A stretch of 64,000 nt of DNA from Haemaphysalis longicornis. Its lineage: Eukaryota; Arthropoda; Arachnida; Ixodida; Ixodidae. The notes below the pieces were generated by a model. That model ran no database searches. It worked only from the letters and a program-made list of their open reading frames with translations, and was not told the origin of the DNA. A program made the position numbers and the translations under genes. This document shows positions 1 to 11,620 of the stretch, piece after piece (within the stretch, counting starts at the first letter, position 1; the number at the start of each line of letters is the position of its first letter). The DNA lies in NCBI GenBank assembly GCA_013339765.2, contig CM023448.1, positions 196,704,409-196,768,408 on the forward strand, given 5' to 3'.

Positions 1-712
1 CTGGTAAAAACACGTAAAAGAAGTTGTTTGTCAGCACCAAAAGAAATGTGCGACAGAGCCTTCAGGATAGTCAGTGTTTTTAAGCATTTATGTTTCAGTT
101 GTTTTATGTGTGGGATAAATGTGAGCTTTTCGTCAAAGATTATACCTAAAACCTTGTGTTCCTTTTTGACAGGAATCGAGACACCATTGAGATGAATGTC
201 TGGATCCGGCCGGATGCCACGCCTCTTGGAAAACAAGACACAAGTGCACTTCCCTGGATTAAATTTAAAACCGTTGCTATCTGCCCAACCAGCTAGCTTG
301 TTAACACCAAGCTGGACTTGGCGCTCGCAGACAGACAGGTTACAAGACTTAAAGGATAATTGTACGTCGTCTACATAAATTGAGCAGGAAATCGTCGGTG
401 GCAATGCCTTCCTAAGGGAATTCATTTTCACAATAAAAAGGGTGCAACTTAAAACTCCACCTTGTGGCACTCCATTTTCCTGCATATGAACCCTAGAGAG
501 TGCAGTTCCAACTCGCACGCGAAACGTTCTTTCGGACATGTAACTGGCAAGCGTGTTCATGTTACCCATTATGCCAAAGGACTTCAGATCGATGAGGATA
601 CCATACCTCCAAGCAGTATCATACGCCTTTTCTAGATCAAAGAATACTGTCATACAGTACTGCTTATGGAGGAAAGCATCTTTTATATACGCCTCTAATG
701 CACGAGTTAATC
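1..712 (-). pseudogene. LINE ORF2, reverse transcriptase palm and thumb region (partial)
   Basis: Reading the minus strand from about 712, one frame stays open to base 1 (more than 230 codons). In order I read RLTRALEAYIKDAF, the RT catalytic motif FFDLEKAYDTAW (about 644-609), the QENGVPQGG motif, and the catalytic YVDD box at 366-377. After these come a KVLGIIFDEKLTF thumb motif and a continuing coding-like sequence. All three catalytic aspartates are present. It copies LINE RNA at the nicked target during target-primed reverse transcription. The upstream part of the same domain is in another frame (707-940), so the gene is broken near 710. The end of the protein lies left of the window. 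Confidence 0.85.
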
Positions 713-940
713 GTTGGTAGATAGCCCCGCCCTGAAGCCTGCCTGGCAGCTCTCGAGAAGACCATTGAACTCTAAGATGTACACGAGTCTCCAGTTCATC
801 ATCTTCTCAAAGAGCCTACATAGGCAGCTTGTCAGGGCAATGGGACGATAACTGGCAGGAGAGGAAGGGTCCTTCCCTTCCTTTAGGACAGCCACTACTA
901 TGGCCTCCCTCCAAGAGCGTGGGATGTGCCCGAAAGCCAT
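707..940 (-). pseudogene. LINE ORF2, reverse transcriptase fingers segment
   Basis: A 77-residue open stretch contains HIPRSWREAIVVAVLKEGKD and then SYRPIALTSCLCRLFEKMMN, the conserved N-terminal RT motifs of LINEs (nucleotide and template contacts in the fingers). It ends at STND followed by a stop, where the family continues with an arginine/leucine-rich helix. That helix is found in the next frame at about 710, so a one-base indel separates this piece from the palm. Another frameshift near 940 separates it from the upstream ORF2 section. Confidence 0.8.
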
Positions 941-1850
941 ATTTTGTTAGGAGTAGGAGTGTTTCAAGGGTGTGTGAGTGTAAGTGTTGTATCATGGTGT
1001 ATGTAATCTTATCTGCACCTGGAGCTGAAGGTTTACATGTGGTAAAAGCAGCCTTCAGCTCATAAATTGAAAAAGGAGAATTGTAAGAATTGTGCGACTT
1101 GTTATCACGCAGGGACTTCTTTTCTACAGATGTTTTGTGTTTCATGAAAGTGTTTGTGTAGTGTGCTGAGCTTGACACGTGTTCGAAGTGTTGTGCAAGT
1201 GTGTTAGCCTGGTCTTCGAGTGTGTCCCCTGTTGTGCTAACTAGGGGCAGGCTATGTGTATGTTGTCCTTTAAGTTTGCGTATTCTAGTCCATACCTTGT
1301 GTGCGTCTGTGTATGAGTTAATGGATGTAAGGAAGGTGCGCCAACTCTCTCGTTTTGCCTCACGGCGCACACGTTTTCCGAACGCCTTGGCCCGTTTGAA
1401 CAAAATGAGGTTACCCGACGTGGGGTAGCGACGGAGGATACCCCACGCCTTGTTCTGGGCCTCCCGCGCCCGCCTACAGTCCTCATTCCACCACGGCCTC
1501 CGCTGGTTGCGCGAGGCACCAGAGGCGTGGGGAATGGACTTTTCGGCGGCGTCGAGGATGTGCGCCGTGAGGAGTTGAGCGGCTTCATCCACGTGTAGGT
1601 GTCTTATGGTTGTGTAGTGTAGTTTCGATGTCTCTGTAAATGTGTTCCAGTTAGCTCGTGCTTCATTGAACCTACTATGGGAAGATGAACTTCTTGGGCC
1701 TTTACCTATATATGTTAGTGAGGTGGGGAAGTGGTCCCTTCCATATGGGTCAGTTCCCAAACCCCACTCGAGAAGAGGAAAGAGAACTGCGGAGCCAATA
1801 GCCAAGTCAAGGTATGAGTATGTGTTGTGTCCTATGTTATGGTATGTAGT
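941..1850 (-). pseudogene. LINE ORF2, endonuclease end and linker to reverse transcriptase
   Basis: The long minus frame spanning 816-1805 continues the endonuclease: LAIGSAVLFPLLEWG is followed by GTDPYGRDHFPTS, whose D-H pair is the C-terminal catalytic motif of APE-type endonucleases (usually SDH). A basic linker follows (QRRPWWNEDCRRAREAQNKA, a common signature before the RT in these LINEs), then SAPGADKITYTMI, the first RT motif. Residues after TKYG (below about 940) are in the wrong frame and have no family similarity. The start codon-like position near 1805 is not a true start. The frame is entered by frameshift from the endonuclease at about 1845. Confidence 0.8.
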
Positions 1851-2362
1851 TGTTTATTGTTGAAAAGGCATGCTCCTGAAGATGTAAGGAATTTCTCTAT
1901 CAGGCGACCTCGGGCATCCGTACGAGTAGAGCCCCAAAGACAATTGTGTGCATTAAGGTCGCCTGTTAGGATATATGGTTCGGGCAACTGGTCGACCAAC
2001 GCCTCGAAGTCAGAGCTCGAAAGTGCAAGATCAGGAGGAATGTATATGGAGCATACCGTTATCAACCTATTAAATATTATTGTTCGAATTGCTACAGCCT
2101 CAAGGACAGTGTTCAAAGTGACAGGGTGGCATGCTAAGGATTTCCGGGCGATTATGGCCACACCCCCAGAAGAGTGTGTGCAGCCATCCCTGTCTTTCCT
2201 GTATACCAGGTAACTATTCAAGAAATTTGTGTGTTTAGAATTCAAATGTGTTTCCTGAACACACATTACACTTGGCTGATTGGTATGCAGAATCTCATAC
2301 ACGTCGTCAAGATTATTCGGAAGGCCTCTGCAGTTCCATTGAACAATATTTTCTCTTCCCAT
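1832..2362 (-). pseudogene. LINE ORF2 N-terminus, APE-type endonuclease
   Basis: The frame starts with an ATG at 2362 and runs 176 codons. It shows the exonuclease/endonuclease/phosphatase fold in order: WNCRGLPNN near residue 9, the metal-binding QETHL near residue 37, GGVAIIARKS, IYIPPDL and GDLNAHN. This enzyme nicks the chromosomal target to prime reverse transcription. ORF2 begins 50 bases inside the end of ORF1 on the same strand in a different frame, a usual arrangement for LINE ORF pairs. The frame stops at 1832 after LHTIT, while the remaining catalytic D-H motif is found in the next frame, so a frameshift breaks the domain. Confidence 0.85.
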
Positions 2363-3272
2363 TATTTAGTGTGAGAGCTACTGGAGTGTGTATGTTTATG
2401 TGTCGTCTTTCGGGGCTGTGACTCTTGGATTGGGCTTTTTGGGCCTTTCTGTAGGCTTGGACGTCGGAGGCCGCTCCTTGCGCTGCGTTGCAGGCAAGAA
2501 CGGCACGACGTCCATCTCGTCGTCCATGTCCTGGGTGTGCCCGTCGAACCGGGCCCCCCGGACTTGGCCCCCCTTCGGGGGCCCTTCGTTTGACCCGCCA
2601 CCGCCGCAGGTGTCGGAGGCACCAGAAGTGGCATGGGCGGTGCGGTGGCGGTGGGAGCCGGTGCGGGGCCCGTGGTGTCCATGGCACCCTCCAACGCACT
2701 GGAGGATGGGGAGGCAGGGACGGGAGCGGCACCGGTCCCGACGGAAGAGGTTGCCACCACAACCGCTGCTGGCTCAGCGAGCGGTGCGGAGGCGGGTTGG
2801 GCTGCCAGAGGCAATCCAGGGGGAGGGGGGGCGGGGGCGGGACCAAGTCCGACTCGCGGTACTGGGTCCCCGCCGAAACCAGACGCCGCTCCGCCCCCCG
2901 GCGAGCTGCGTCGGCGTACCTCCCCAGAGGGAAAGAGGCGAACCTCTTTCGCGCCTCTGGGAAGGTGATGTTCTCGTTTACTTTCAAGGCAATAATCTGT
3001 TTCTCTTGTTTAAACTTCTCACAACTTCTGGAATAGGCAGCATGCGGTCCCTGGCAGTTCGGACAGGTGAAGTGCTCAGATTCACAATTATCGGTTGGAT
3101 GATCTTGTGCTGCACACTTGGCGCACGTCAGTTTCCCACTACAATAGTTTGTGCCGTGGCCAAACCGCTGACACTTATAGCACCGGCGTGGATTCGGCAC
3201 GTAGGGTCTGACCGGACATCTCACAAAGCCTCCGTTGACCGACTCAGAAAGTGTTGAGCGGTCAAATGTCAA
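2313..3272 (-). pseudogene. LINE ORF1, nucleic-acid-binding protein with three zinc knuckles
   Basis: A 319-codon open frame shows three cysteine-histidine knuckles: CYKCQRFGHGTNYC (residues 31-44), CAKCAAQDHPTDNC (50-63) and CPNCQGPHAAYSRSC (70-84, spacing C-x2-C-x3-H-x6-C). These are followed by KVNENITFPEARKRF, a conserved tail of the knuckle region. The protein would package LINE RNA in a cytoplasmic ribonucleoprotein. Beyond about residue 130 the sequence is proline- and arginine-rich, and the more family-like acidic C-terminus appears split between frames, so internal indels are likely. The true N-terminus lies upstream in another frame (3403-3902); the ATG at 3272 is internal. Confidence 0.8.
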
Positions 3273-3289
3273 GATGATGGTTTGGTAGG

Positions 3290-3902
3290 TATGATCTGAT
3301 CGTTTCGGCGTATGGTTATTCGCCTCACTGCCGTCACACCGTGATCACAGAGGCCCTCGAGCAGATTGTCTTTAGTTTCACTTATAAGATCTGGATCAGA
3401 GATCACGCCTTGGCAGCTTTAAGGCTGCGATGAGGCGTGATCTTGATGTCAACATTGACCATGCGCGTTTGTGAAAGGAGGTTTGCGGACTGCTGTTTGT
3501 TGTTTACCTCAATCAAAAGTTCTCCCGTTTTCAGTTTCTTAGCCTTGTACGACTTTCCGACAAGGCTTTCAAGATACTTGGAGATTAGAAATACGGACTG
3601 GGAAGTGATTGGTTTTGTCTTATCAAGATATTCCATGATCAGAAAGCGCGAGAAATTATCGGGATTTGGGAGCGAAATTGATTGCAACGGAGGAAAAGAT
3701 ACTTCGGTGCGGCCGCTTTTCAGGGACCGATCACGTTTGGAGGGGGGGTTTGAAAATACCATACAGCATTTATAGAAGCAGGGGACGGGGTTACTTTCTT
3801 CCGCAGCCTTACCCTGATAGCTGAGGAGGTCCCGGAGCTCCCTGCCTGGTAAACAGACAGGGAGCCCACCTGCCGGAGCTTGACCTGGGCTCCGACGGCC
3901 AC
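3290..3902 (-). pseudogene. LINE ORF1 N-terminal region, frameshifted
   Basis: Minus-strand open stretches at 3720-3902 and 3403-3762 lie directly upstream of the zinc-knuckle section. The second contains a lysine-rich block (LVGKSYKAKKLKTGELLIEV), resembling the RRM-like N-terminal half of I/Jockey ORF1 proteins. The continuing homology AVRRITIRRN and then TIILTFDRSTL switches frame near 3290. The parts together would make an ORF1 protein of roughly 500 residues, but no single frame is open. Confidence 0.6.
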
Positions 3903-4029
3903 CGTTTGAGGTTTCTACCCTTCACCTTAAAACTCATTACCACGGTCGGTTACAGCGTGAGGGGTCCGCGGTGTCGCCAACACCGTCACCAAGATTGATC
4001 AAGGTGCCCCGTGCGGGGTGAATAGTAGC

Positions 4030-4765
4030 AAATTATCTCTCGTGCCTTTTCCTCACATGAAATCCTATTCGCCTTCAACATATTTTTGGCGGCTTTGAAA
4101 AATCTCCCCTGGATTGACCTAAGTATTTAGGTGCAAGCAGAACACCCGATTTTACTTCGTAATGCTACCGTAGAAATGCTTCTAACGATGCACGTCGACT
4201 CCTTGACAATTCTCGACGTAACTTACTTTATTCTCTTTCCGTAAAACATTTAGCATATTTTATTTTAGTTCGTCCGAACCTTGAATACGCTTTCACCGGA
4301 TGGATGTAATTAACCTATGCATCCAAACCTCTGGCATCTATTAAGAAAACTACAGCCACATTTTTATACGCAGACTACTTCCACTCCTTCATTATCACTG
4401 ATCTCAAGAACCAAGCAAATCTTCTAAACCTAGAACTCGGACTCCAGGTCGTTAGACTAGCCCTCTTTCACAAATTGTCCCACCCATTCTGTCACGCATC
4501 TACCATAATGTCCGCACATCGCGTGTCTTTCCGCACTAGCCATCAAAACAGCGTTTGTCTGCGCGTGCCAGCACAACTTCCCATCTTCGCTCCGTGTGTT
4601 TTCAAACAGCGAATTACGGGAATGATCTTCCACCCGACGTTGTGCTCCACTCAAGCCCATGGTTCTGTTCAAAACGCACATCAAGCAAACAGTGTACCAA
4701 ATACGCCTCCTCATGCAACATCCCGTATCAGGGTATTTCAGGTATAAAATAAATAAATAAATAAA
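4030..4765 (+). mobile_element. CR1/L2-like LINE, 5'-truncated 3' end
   Basis: Plus-strand fragments in shifting frames read SVKHLAYFILVRPNLEYAF (about 4237-4293), then LKNQANLLNLELG (about 4412), and a region equivalent to the terminal NSFxPRTxxxWNxLP motif of CR1/L2 reverse transcriptases (NDLPPDVV near 4620). The copy ends in an ATAAATAAATAAAT tail at about 4746-4765, as expected for this group. Stops interrupt every frame, so it is dead. It abuts the 5' end of the minus-strand LINE on its left. Confidence 0.7.
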
Positions 4766-6716
4766 TCGCGAGACCCCGAAGCCCTTAATATGAGTTGTGA
4801 GTGGGGAAGCACTATGTCCAACTGAATGCCGCGGAGAGCTCCTTCGAGTTTGGCGCTGGCAGTAATGTTTTCGGGTTTTGCGAATAAACTGGCTCGGGTT
4901 ATTTTTCAGGTGTTTCTACTTTATTATGTCCGCTGAACACAGCGATCATTTGAACGATATGCTGCGCCGCATGGCGAGGACGCAGCAGGCGCCCTCCATG
5001 CACAATCAGTTTTCCACATGGTTGGGCGCATGCCCTGGCATTGCAAGCGACACAATGCAGCGATGCAATAATACGATGCACTTGCAATGGAACGTTTACG
5101 CACTCACGCGGGTTTTGGAGCCGGCTTCCGACACGAACGCTGGATTGTTCAATGAATGGTTAAGTTATTCCTTTCGCATTAATCAATAAATCTATTCACC
5201 TACTTTGATGCAAGTAGTAAAGTAGTAAAGATGCAAGTAGTAAAGTAGGAAAAGACCAACCTCAGCATTCAAAATCGATACGCAGCATAATGTACTGCAG
5301 AATGCCATAGCTCCACAGCCTTTTTGATTTTCCAGTCTTCCTGCGACACTCACCTGATCCCATTGCATCACCACCCGGTAGGTATTGCACTGCATGTCTC
5401 CTTCATGCCCCGCTCTAAAGCGGTCCAAAGTTTGCAGCAGCATCAGGAGGTTTGCAGCAGCCCACCAACAAACTCGTTCGGAGAGACCGCCCCGTGGGAA
5501 ATGGTTAGTGGCTTGCAAGTAACGTTGTAAAGGTACGACGGGCGCTGTATCCCATAATCACGGATCGTTTGTCCTGGGAATACCTTCGTGAGCTCATTCT
5601 TTCCTTGATATTGTGTACGATGTTGAAGCCGTGTGAAGGGCAACGTGGTTCCATAAGCACGGGCTTCTCGCAATCGCCATTGGTCTGGTTAATTCAATTC
5701 CTTAATTTGAGCAACAAAGATGGCACTATATTGTCCTTTCACAGCCTACACACTATTCAACGTTGATATGACCACGTTGGTACCGAATCAACGACAGCGG
5801 GCGAGGTGGTAGTGGGGAGTAGTCTGGCCGAAGCTTGCTTTTGCGCCTCCTGTGGGGGTACCCCCCGTCTCCCCAACAGCGTCTGGATAGACAGGGCAAC
5901 GTATAGAGGGATAAGCGTCAGGCTACACTCGGTTACAAGTTAAGAGCAGCCACGGAAGTTGCATCTTGGTTTCATCAACGCAACCGGTTGTTCTCCGCGT
6001 ACCGCGAAGAATGGGTTACGGCGAGTATTTTATGAAGCACGAAGCCCGCGCACAAACAAATCTAGCTACCTTAATGTTCCTGCAAGTGAAAATTATAAAG
6101 ACAAATTCGGAGAGAAAAGTGGGTGATCGCACGCATTAGGTGCGATCTCGTTTCAAAAGCCCCGCAGGTTGACGTCACAAGTTCGTCGTTCCGGGGGAGT
6201 GACACACAACATCTGCTGTTGCCGTTCGTAACTCCTGTACGAACACTGCGCGCTTCCACTGGTCGGCCGCCAAAATTACAACACTTGTCAGAGACGGAGA
6301 TCAAAGGTAATTGCGGAGTTTGCCCACTGGCGAGGCGGTTATCATCCTGTGTGCATGCCTGTTAACCGAGGCGGAACGGGTCGGCTACGAACGAAGCCAG
6401 CGTTTTCGTGTTTCAACTCGTCTTGCGCCTCATACCCTACGCGCACGTGGCACGCGATTGCAGGCCTGAGTTTAATCGCATGACGGGAGGGCCGAGAACT
6501 GCTGCCCATACAGTACTTGTAGGGTTTCCCAAAGGTGAGAGGCCGTTAGCAGTAATGTCGTCCTTTACGACACAACCTACTCAACGCTACGGGTAAGCGA
6601 AAGACGGCGTTAGAACCGTTACAAAAACGTGACAGCTGCACAGCCAACCATGTGACCTCCTTAATACATTTAAAGGACAATCCTTCTGGCGTACCAGGTT
6701 TATTTTGTCTTATTTC
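4766..6716. other. Unassigned stretch
   Basis: I see no recognisable protein, RNA gene or mobile element. A short direct repeat (GATGCAAGTAGTAAAGTAG, twice at about 5208-5250) is the only local structure. The short open frames show no family motifs. Confidence 0.5.

Positions 6717-6811
<95 letters not shown>
6717..6811. repeat. (ATCA)n microsatellite
   Basis: This is an uninterrupted tetranucleotide array of about 95 bases, followed by an AT-rich stretch of TTAATTA-type words to about 6890. It directly follows TTTATTTTGTCTTATTTC, which read on the minus strand resembles a polyadenylation-type LINE end, so the array may be a grown retrotransposon tail. Confidence 0.9.
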
Positions 6812-6812
<1 letters not shown>

Positions 6813-9289
6813 CTAATTGAGCAATTGATTGTTACTTAATACGCCTAATTAATTATTATTAATTAATTAGTAATTAATCAATTTATTAATAGATACTTCC
6901 TTTTGCAAATTCATGTGCCTTTCATGGCTCGCCATAAACTAAAACGCTCTTCGAAGCTTCCTTAACTGTCCTTTGCACCACACATTCATACAGGGTGTGA
7001 AAAGTGGCGAGAACCCGCGTTTCGAAGCGACGCAAGCTAGATCAGCCGTTGCGTACACAAACCTGGATGCGTGGTGATGGGAGTAGCGACCAAGGTCAGG
7101 CCTGCATCCGAATTTACTTTATTTCTGCGCTTTTCCTTAGAGTACAGGAGCCGGTAACTTTGATCTTTCCTAACATTTTCTGCATTCTAAACTTTGTTCA
7201 AAGGTCGTGAACCACGTAGGAGTGGCGAAGCCCGAGAGTTGTCTAAAGAAGAAAAAGTTGAAGAAAATTGTTCGGAAAATGTCGAAATTTAGAGCCCGGA
7301 TCACACAGTCGTATTACGATATCGACTAACCCATTCGCGAGCTGCCTCTTCCATTTACCAAACTGGGGAGAAGCAGAAGTTTCTTCAGCGATTAAAAGGG
7401 AATTTCTAGAACAACCAACAATCACTAGACACATACAGCAAGTACAGGTTCACCAAAATGAGCCCCTTTTGTCCCCCGAACTACGGTGGGACAAAAGAAG
7501 TGGCGGTAGCGAATTGAGATGGACAAAAATATTCTGAAAGCGCCTTTTTTTTACAGTAGCGCAGAACGCACTGAAGCTAGCACTGCATATTTCGCAGTGG
7601 TTTTTAAGCCGACCAACCAACGCTCTGTCTAAGATGGCAGCAACATTTAAAGAAGTAATAAGCGGCAGTGCAAACTGCGTTTAGTTCAAACTTTACATTT
7701 GTGCCAGTGTAAAAGTCTGAGGAAACACCTTCTAAATAAGCATTCAAAGAAAAGACTGACTATTCCAGAAGGAAGTAGCGCGGACGTAAAATAAAGAACG
7801 GGAAAATGACACGAGTAACCAGCAAAATTGCGCCTGTGGTGTTGAAAAGACGCCTCTCCGAGAACCGTCGAATTTCGAACAATCCAGCGGCCCTTTTACT
7901 TCGTCGCCTTTTTTTTTTCCTTCTCACTGCTTTCGAATTGGATACTGCCGACAAAAATGAGAGCAGATAGAAGAGTGCTTTTGTCGTGGCCTCCTTCAAC
8001 CAGATGTTTTCACAAAGCGCGCGCCAAACTTATTTCCAATCGTTAGGCCGGGCTTGCAGCGTTCGGCTACTCCCTCCCAGTCCCCGCCGGCGGGAAGTGT
8101 GTGGACGCGAGCTCAGCGCACGACCCTCATTTCCACCATAGCGCAGCGGGGCCATTTTGTTTCGGACATCCGTCAAGCTGAGCGGCTTTTTGCAACACGT
8201 TGGCTTCAACTTTCGCCCGCCGCACAGTCGAAGCAGTGGAAATACAGAAATGAAATTTTGTCGAGTTTTGAAACGAAGGAGGCCAGAAAGCGAGTACTGA
8301 GAAAAGGAAGGTATGTTTCTTTTCTCAAGAAGAGGCAACCCCTTCAGCTGTCGGGGCCAGTCCATGATATTCCCATGAACTGATCGCCACTTCGGCGTGA
8401 CGCTGTCGAAGCGTCAAAGGGTAACACCGTCAAAACAGAGCAAAGAAACAACGACTCGGCTGCAAATGGACCGCGCCAACTACTTTTTCCAAGCGAGTTG
8501 GATTCCCGAGTTTTTGCTTTCTTACCCTCCGTGGCTGCTTCCAATCTGCTCGGGAAGAAAAAAATATCGGCGCACTCATGCGAAGGCTGCTCCGACTTTG
8601 TTACGCTGCGAATATATACTCGAGTAAAATAAAACCGCCATCCATGGTTTTAAGTTCCATTCATTTGTCACCTAGGCTCAAACGTTGCGCATACCACACC
8701 TGTGTCAAATGAGCAGCGTGTCAGCGCAGTCCGCTTTTCGAATGAATGCATTCTCGCTCCGAAAAATCGTGAATGATTCGTACGGACACTACCCGACTAT
8801 TTATAAGCCATTATGCTGGCGTACTGGTGTTTCCTTATTCCTTCGTTTTTTTTTTCTTTTTCCTTCCCCTGTTTTTGCACGTTCGCTTTGATGCGTTCCC
8901 AAGGTGACGAGTGAGAAGTGTCGTTCACAGCAACTATACGGCGCGTCGGCCAAGTGATGAGGAGCCCGATCGACCGAACCAAATATCTTTCTTTGCTGAA
9001 TTCGTTAGAATTGGTTGGAGTTTCTTTTCTGCGGCCTCTGTAGTGAGGTTCCTTTCGTAGAAAGTTTTGTTTCACGCTGTGATTTTAATGTTGCCACTTC
9101 CGGAATGGGAAATAGGTTTATTTCAAATTTACTCTTTTTCTCCCCCGGGGTCCTGTATACAGCACGTAGTGTACCGTGTCACTCACTCAATTTCTCGCAC
9201 GCGTCGCTGCCCATTTTCATTTACTACGTCATTTTGCGCTCCCCGGCTTCAATCGTAGCGTGGTATGAGGCTGCCATTCGGTCTTTCGT
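6812..9289. other. Unassigned stretch
   Basis: No recognisable element or gene was found. Open frames at 8030-8365 (minus) and 8054-8383 (plus) overlap and neither shows a known domain. Homopolymer T runs occur at about 7541 and 7910. Confidence 0.4.
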
Positions 9290-9580
9290 CTCCGTGAGCG
9301 GCTGAGCGTCCGCGTTTTGCTCTTTCCTCCGGATCTTCTTCCGAGTTTCTGGTAACAGGTGGTGCGGCGGTTTCAGGGCGGAGCGTAGAATTGTTGCTTC
9401 GAAACGGCGCGCGCCCCCGGGGCTCGCTAGCCCGCCGGGATCTCAGTGCCCGCACACTCGATTCTTCAGACGGGAATCGTATACGCGACCCGAGCGGCCG
9501 TCCCACGCTCCGCTGCTTCGGCGTTTCGGTCGAGAGAACTCGGGTTCCGCGCGCCTTCTTATGTGCGCCCTAGGGCGGCC
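9290..9580. other. CpG-rich segment
   Basis: The stretch is visibly richer in C, G and CpG steps than its surroundings, with blocks such as GGCGCGCGCCCCCGGGG near 9406. Such a patch could be a promoter or first-exon region or a GC-rich repeat. The open frames across it begin at non-ATG codons and show no domain, so no gene is called. Confidence 0.35.
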
Positions 9581-10094
9581 ATCCCCATCGTTTGTGCAAT
9601 TGCAGTTTTCCTCCAGAGCGCATGTGTAAGGCGCCTCGCTGTGGCGTTTTCTTTTTAATGCGTTGGTATTCTTTGCCAGGCATCCAACGCCAACAGTGTA
9701 AAGCCTTGTCTCTGCCCAAAAATGTGCAACTGAAAAAGTTACGACCTTTTCTTTTTGACTTTATGCCCCCCCCCCTCGCCCTTAAAAAGAAAAGCAGATT
9801 CGGGTAACTAAGCGAAGAAGGGAAGAAAGGCGACAAAAGAAATGAAGGAATGTTAGGCAGCCTAGTTTGCTATACCACACTTGGGAAATGGGAAATTGGG
9901 TAAAAATAGGAAAACATTACAAGGAAGGTGAAAACGGATCGTACACAGGTGTCCCCAGCGCTAGGGCACTAAACCTTCGAGTTCATTGATTGGTATAAGA
10001 GTATTTCGTGCTATTAATATAGCCTCTTGTACGGGTTCGTAGTTCGCACGTAGCGTATGAGTGAATTTGCCACCCTGTGGGCAAATAACGGCGA
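9581..10094. other. Unassigned stretch
   Basis: No feature was recognised apart from a C8-9 run near 9766 and purine-rich low-complexity sequence. Confidence 0.4.
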
Positions 10095-10880
10095 AGGTCA
10101 GTGACGTAACATCTCAGGGAACGACCGCCAAGTGTCTGTAGGCGGAACAATGTTCACGAGAGCTCCTGTCTTTGCGGCGAAAAACATGGGCACGAACTTC
10201 GCACACGGCACTTGCCACAATTTCGATGAAGGAGGAGTATGCAGTTGTGAATGCCAACTTCTACGGAAAAGAAGTTGCAAAGGAAGGGTTGCATCGGATC
10301 GTAGCAGACATAGTGGAAGGGGACGTTGAAGGAGGCGTCAAAGGCGCTGATACGTCCATTGGGAAATTCCTGGGTAGTTCAGTTCGACAGTGTTGTCCCT
10401 CGGGAGAATACAGACACGCATCCCTGCGTCCATTCTAAATAGGGGAATGTATATGGTCGTCGCTCTTTGATGGGCCGAACGGGCGACGGCGTCTGCACTT
10501 TCGTTGCCGGCAATGCTGCAGTGACTGGGACGCCACTGAAAGACACTGTCATGAACCGCTTATCCCGCACATATCGTATTTTATCCTGATTTCAGTCGAT
10601 AGTTTTTCCCGAGATCCACGACTGACTGAGCGATTGAAGAGCAGGTTTCGAATCACCTTCGCCCTGGGGTTTGCTTAGTGGTGTAATGGGCGCAACAGAT
10701 GGCCGTAAGTTCTGGGTACTTGGAAGTTGTCAGATTGGATATCTTGATTACGGAAGACGGAGACATTCGTGGTGTGACAACAGCAGTGGCCGTGCCATTA
10801 TTGTTACCGAGCCATTGGTGTACCCACGGGTGTGGTCACTGTATATCTGTATGGCTGGTTAGACTCAGGTGGTTCCGGTA
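10095..10880 (-). mobile_element. LINE relic: RNase H domain and C-terminal region (I/R1/LOA-like)
   Basis: Read on the minus strand across several frames, about 10830-10560 gives GYTNGSVT and GTATAVVTPRMSPSS (RNase H strands 1-3). Then FQWRPSHCSIAGNESADAVA (about 10546-10480) is the classic RNase H histidine and final-aspartate block, followed by RSAHQRATTIYIPLF. Downstream, about 10360-10190 matches the LAFTTAYSSFIE helix that precedes the C-terminal zinc finger in arthropod I/R1-type LINEs. The first RNase H aspartate (usually YTDGS) reads as Asn, and frame shifts are frequent, so the copy is inactive. No clear 3' tail was found. Confidence 0.65.
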
Positions 10881-11620
10881 GGCGTCTATGCCTCTTTACT
10901 TAATGTATATCTGCATGTCTAGAAAGATAGAAGCTATGTGCTGGTGTTGACAGTGTGCTGGCCAGCAAGAGCGACTTCGCTGCGCAAACCACGTGGTGGC
11001 CATGAAAGACGACGAGCGTGGAGAGCACTTCGCTCAGAAGTGACAAGCGAAGCAACTCATGCAGGTCAAGCCCCTCATGCACGGTAGTCAGTTCGGTGTC
11101 TCCGGGGAAATCGTCAACATGGTGGTCGAGGTGGACTACCTGGTCAGAACACTTTTCAACAATGTTTCCGACGCGAGGAAATCAACGTCCACCGTGAGAA
11201 CATTCAAGTGACGATGTCACTGTGCAGACACAAGTGTAAAGCTTCGCTCTACGTCGACGCTCTACGTCGACGGCAATCAACGCTCTACGTCGATTGCCGC
11301 CCATGTGCGGGATCCTCCATTTTTTCATACCGCAAATGTTTTTAGGCTAGCAACTATCAAAAGGTTTGATGAGAAAGTTTATTTGCTATACAATACGACA
11401 AACTTTTGAACAACGGGCACTGTCCTAAAGAAACCTCACAAAAACAGTTATCTTAGAACGCCGTAAAGCACAAAACTCTTCGCTAATAGGAGCGGTTTTT
11501 TGGCTTCCGGAGCGGCATGATAATTTTAAGCGCGGCCAATGTGGAGCGAATTTCACCGGACCAATTTCTCCAGCGGACGCAGTCACCGGAAAGCGTCGCG
11601 GACCCTTCGCATATTCAAGA
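10881..11620. other. Unassigned stretch
   Basis: No protein family was recognised. It may include upstream sequence of the adjacent LINE relic, but I could not identify RT motifs. A small tandem/hairpin structure is listed separately. Confidence 0.35.
11245..11299. repeat. Three copies of a 13-mer with a nested hairpin
   Basis: CGCTCTACGTCGA occurs at 11245-11257, 11258-11270 and 11281-11293. The segment CGGCAATC (11271-11278) is the inverse of GATTGCCG (11292-11299), so the third copy sits in a hairpin loop. Confidence 0.85.

Larger units (their letters stand above)
1..4030 (-). mobile_element. Non-LTR retrotransposon (LINE), I/Jockey group, 3' end beyond the window
   Basis: This minus-strand LINE reads right to left: presumed 5' UTR (about 3900-4030), ORF1 (about 3902-2313), then ORF2 with an APE-type endonuclease followed by a reverse transcriptase. 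The order ORF1 with three zinc knuckles, endonuclease, RT is standard for I/Jockey-group LINEs. Homology passes from frame to frame at about 3290, 1845, 940 and 710, so this copy is frameshifted and unlikely to be autonomous. The RT frame from about 712 stays open to base 1, so the 3' part continues outside the window, and whether an RNase H domain follows cannot be seen. The 5' boundary near 4030 is inferred from where unrelated plus-strand LINE sequence begins. Confidence 0.85.

Noticed and set aside
2388..3257. Plus-strand frame of 289 codons
   Set aside because: It is the antisense shadow of the GC-rich LINE ORF1.
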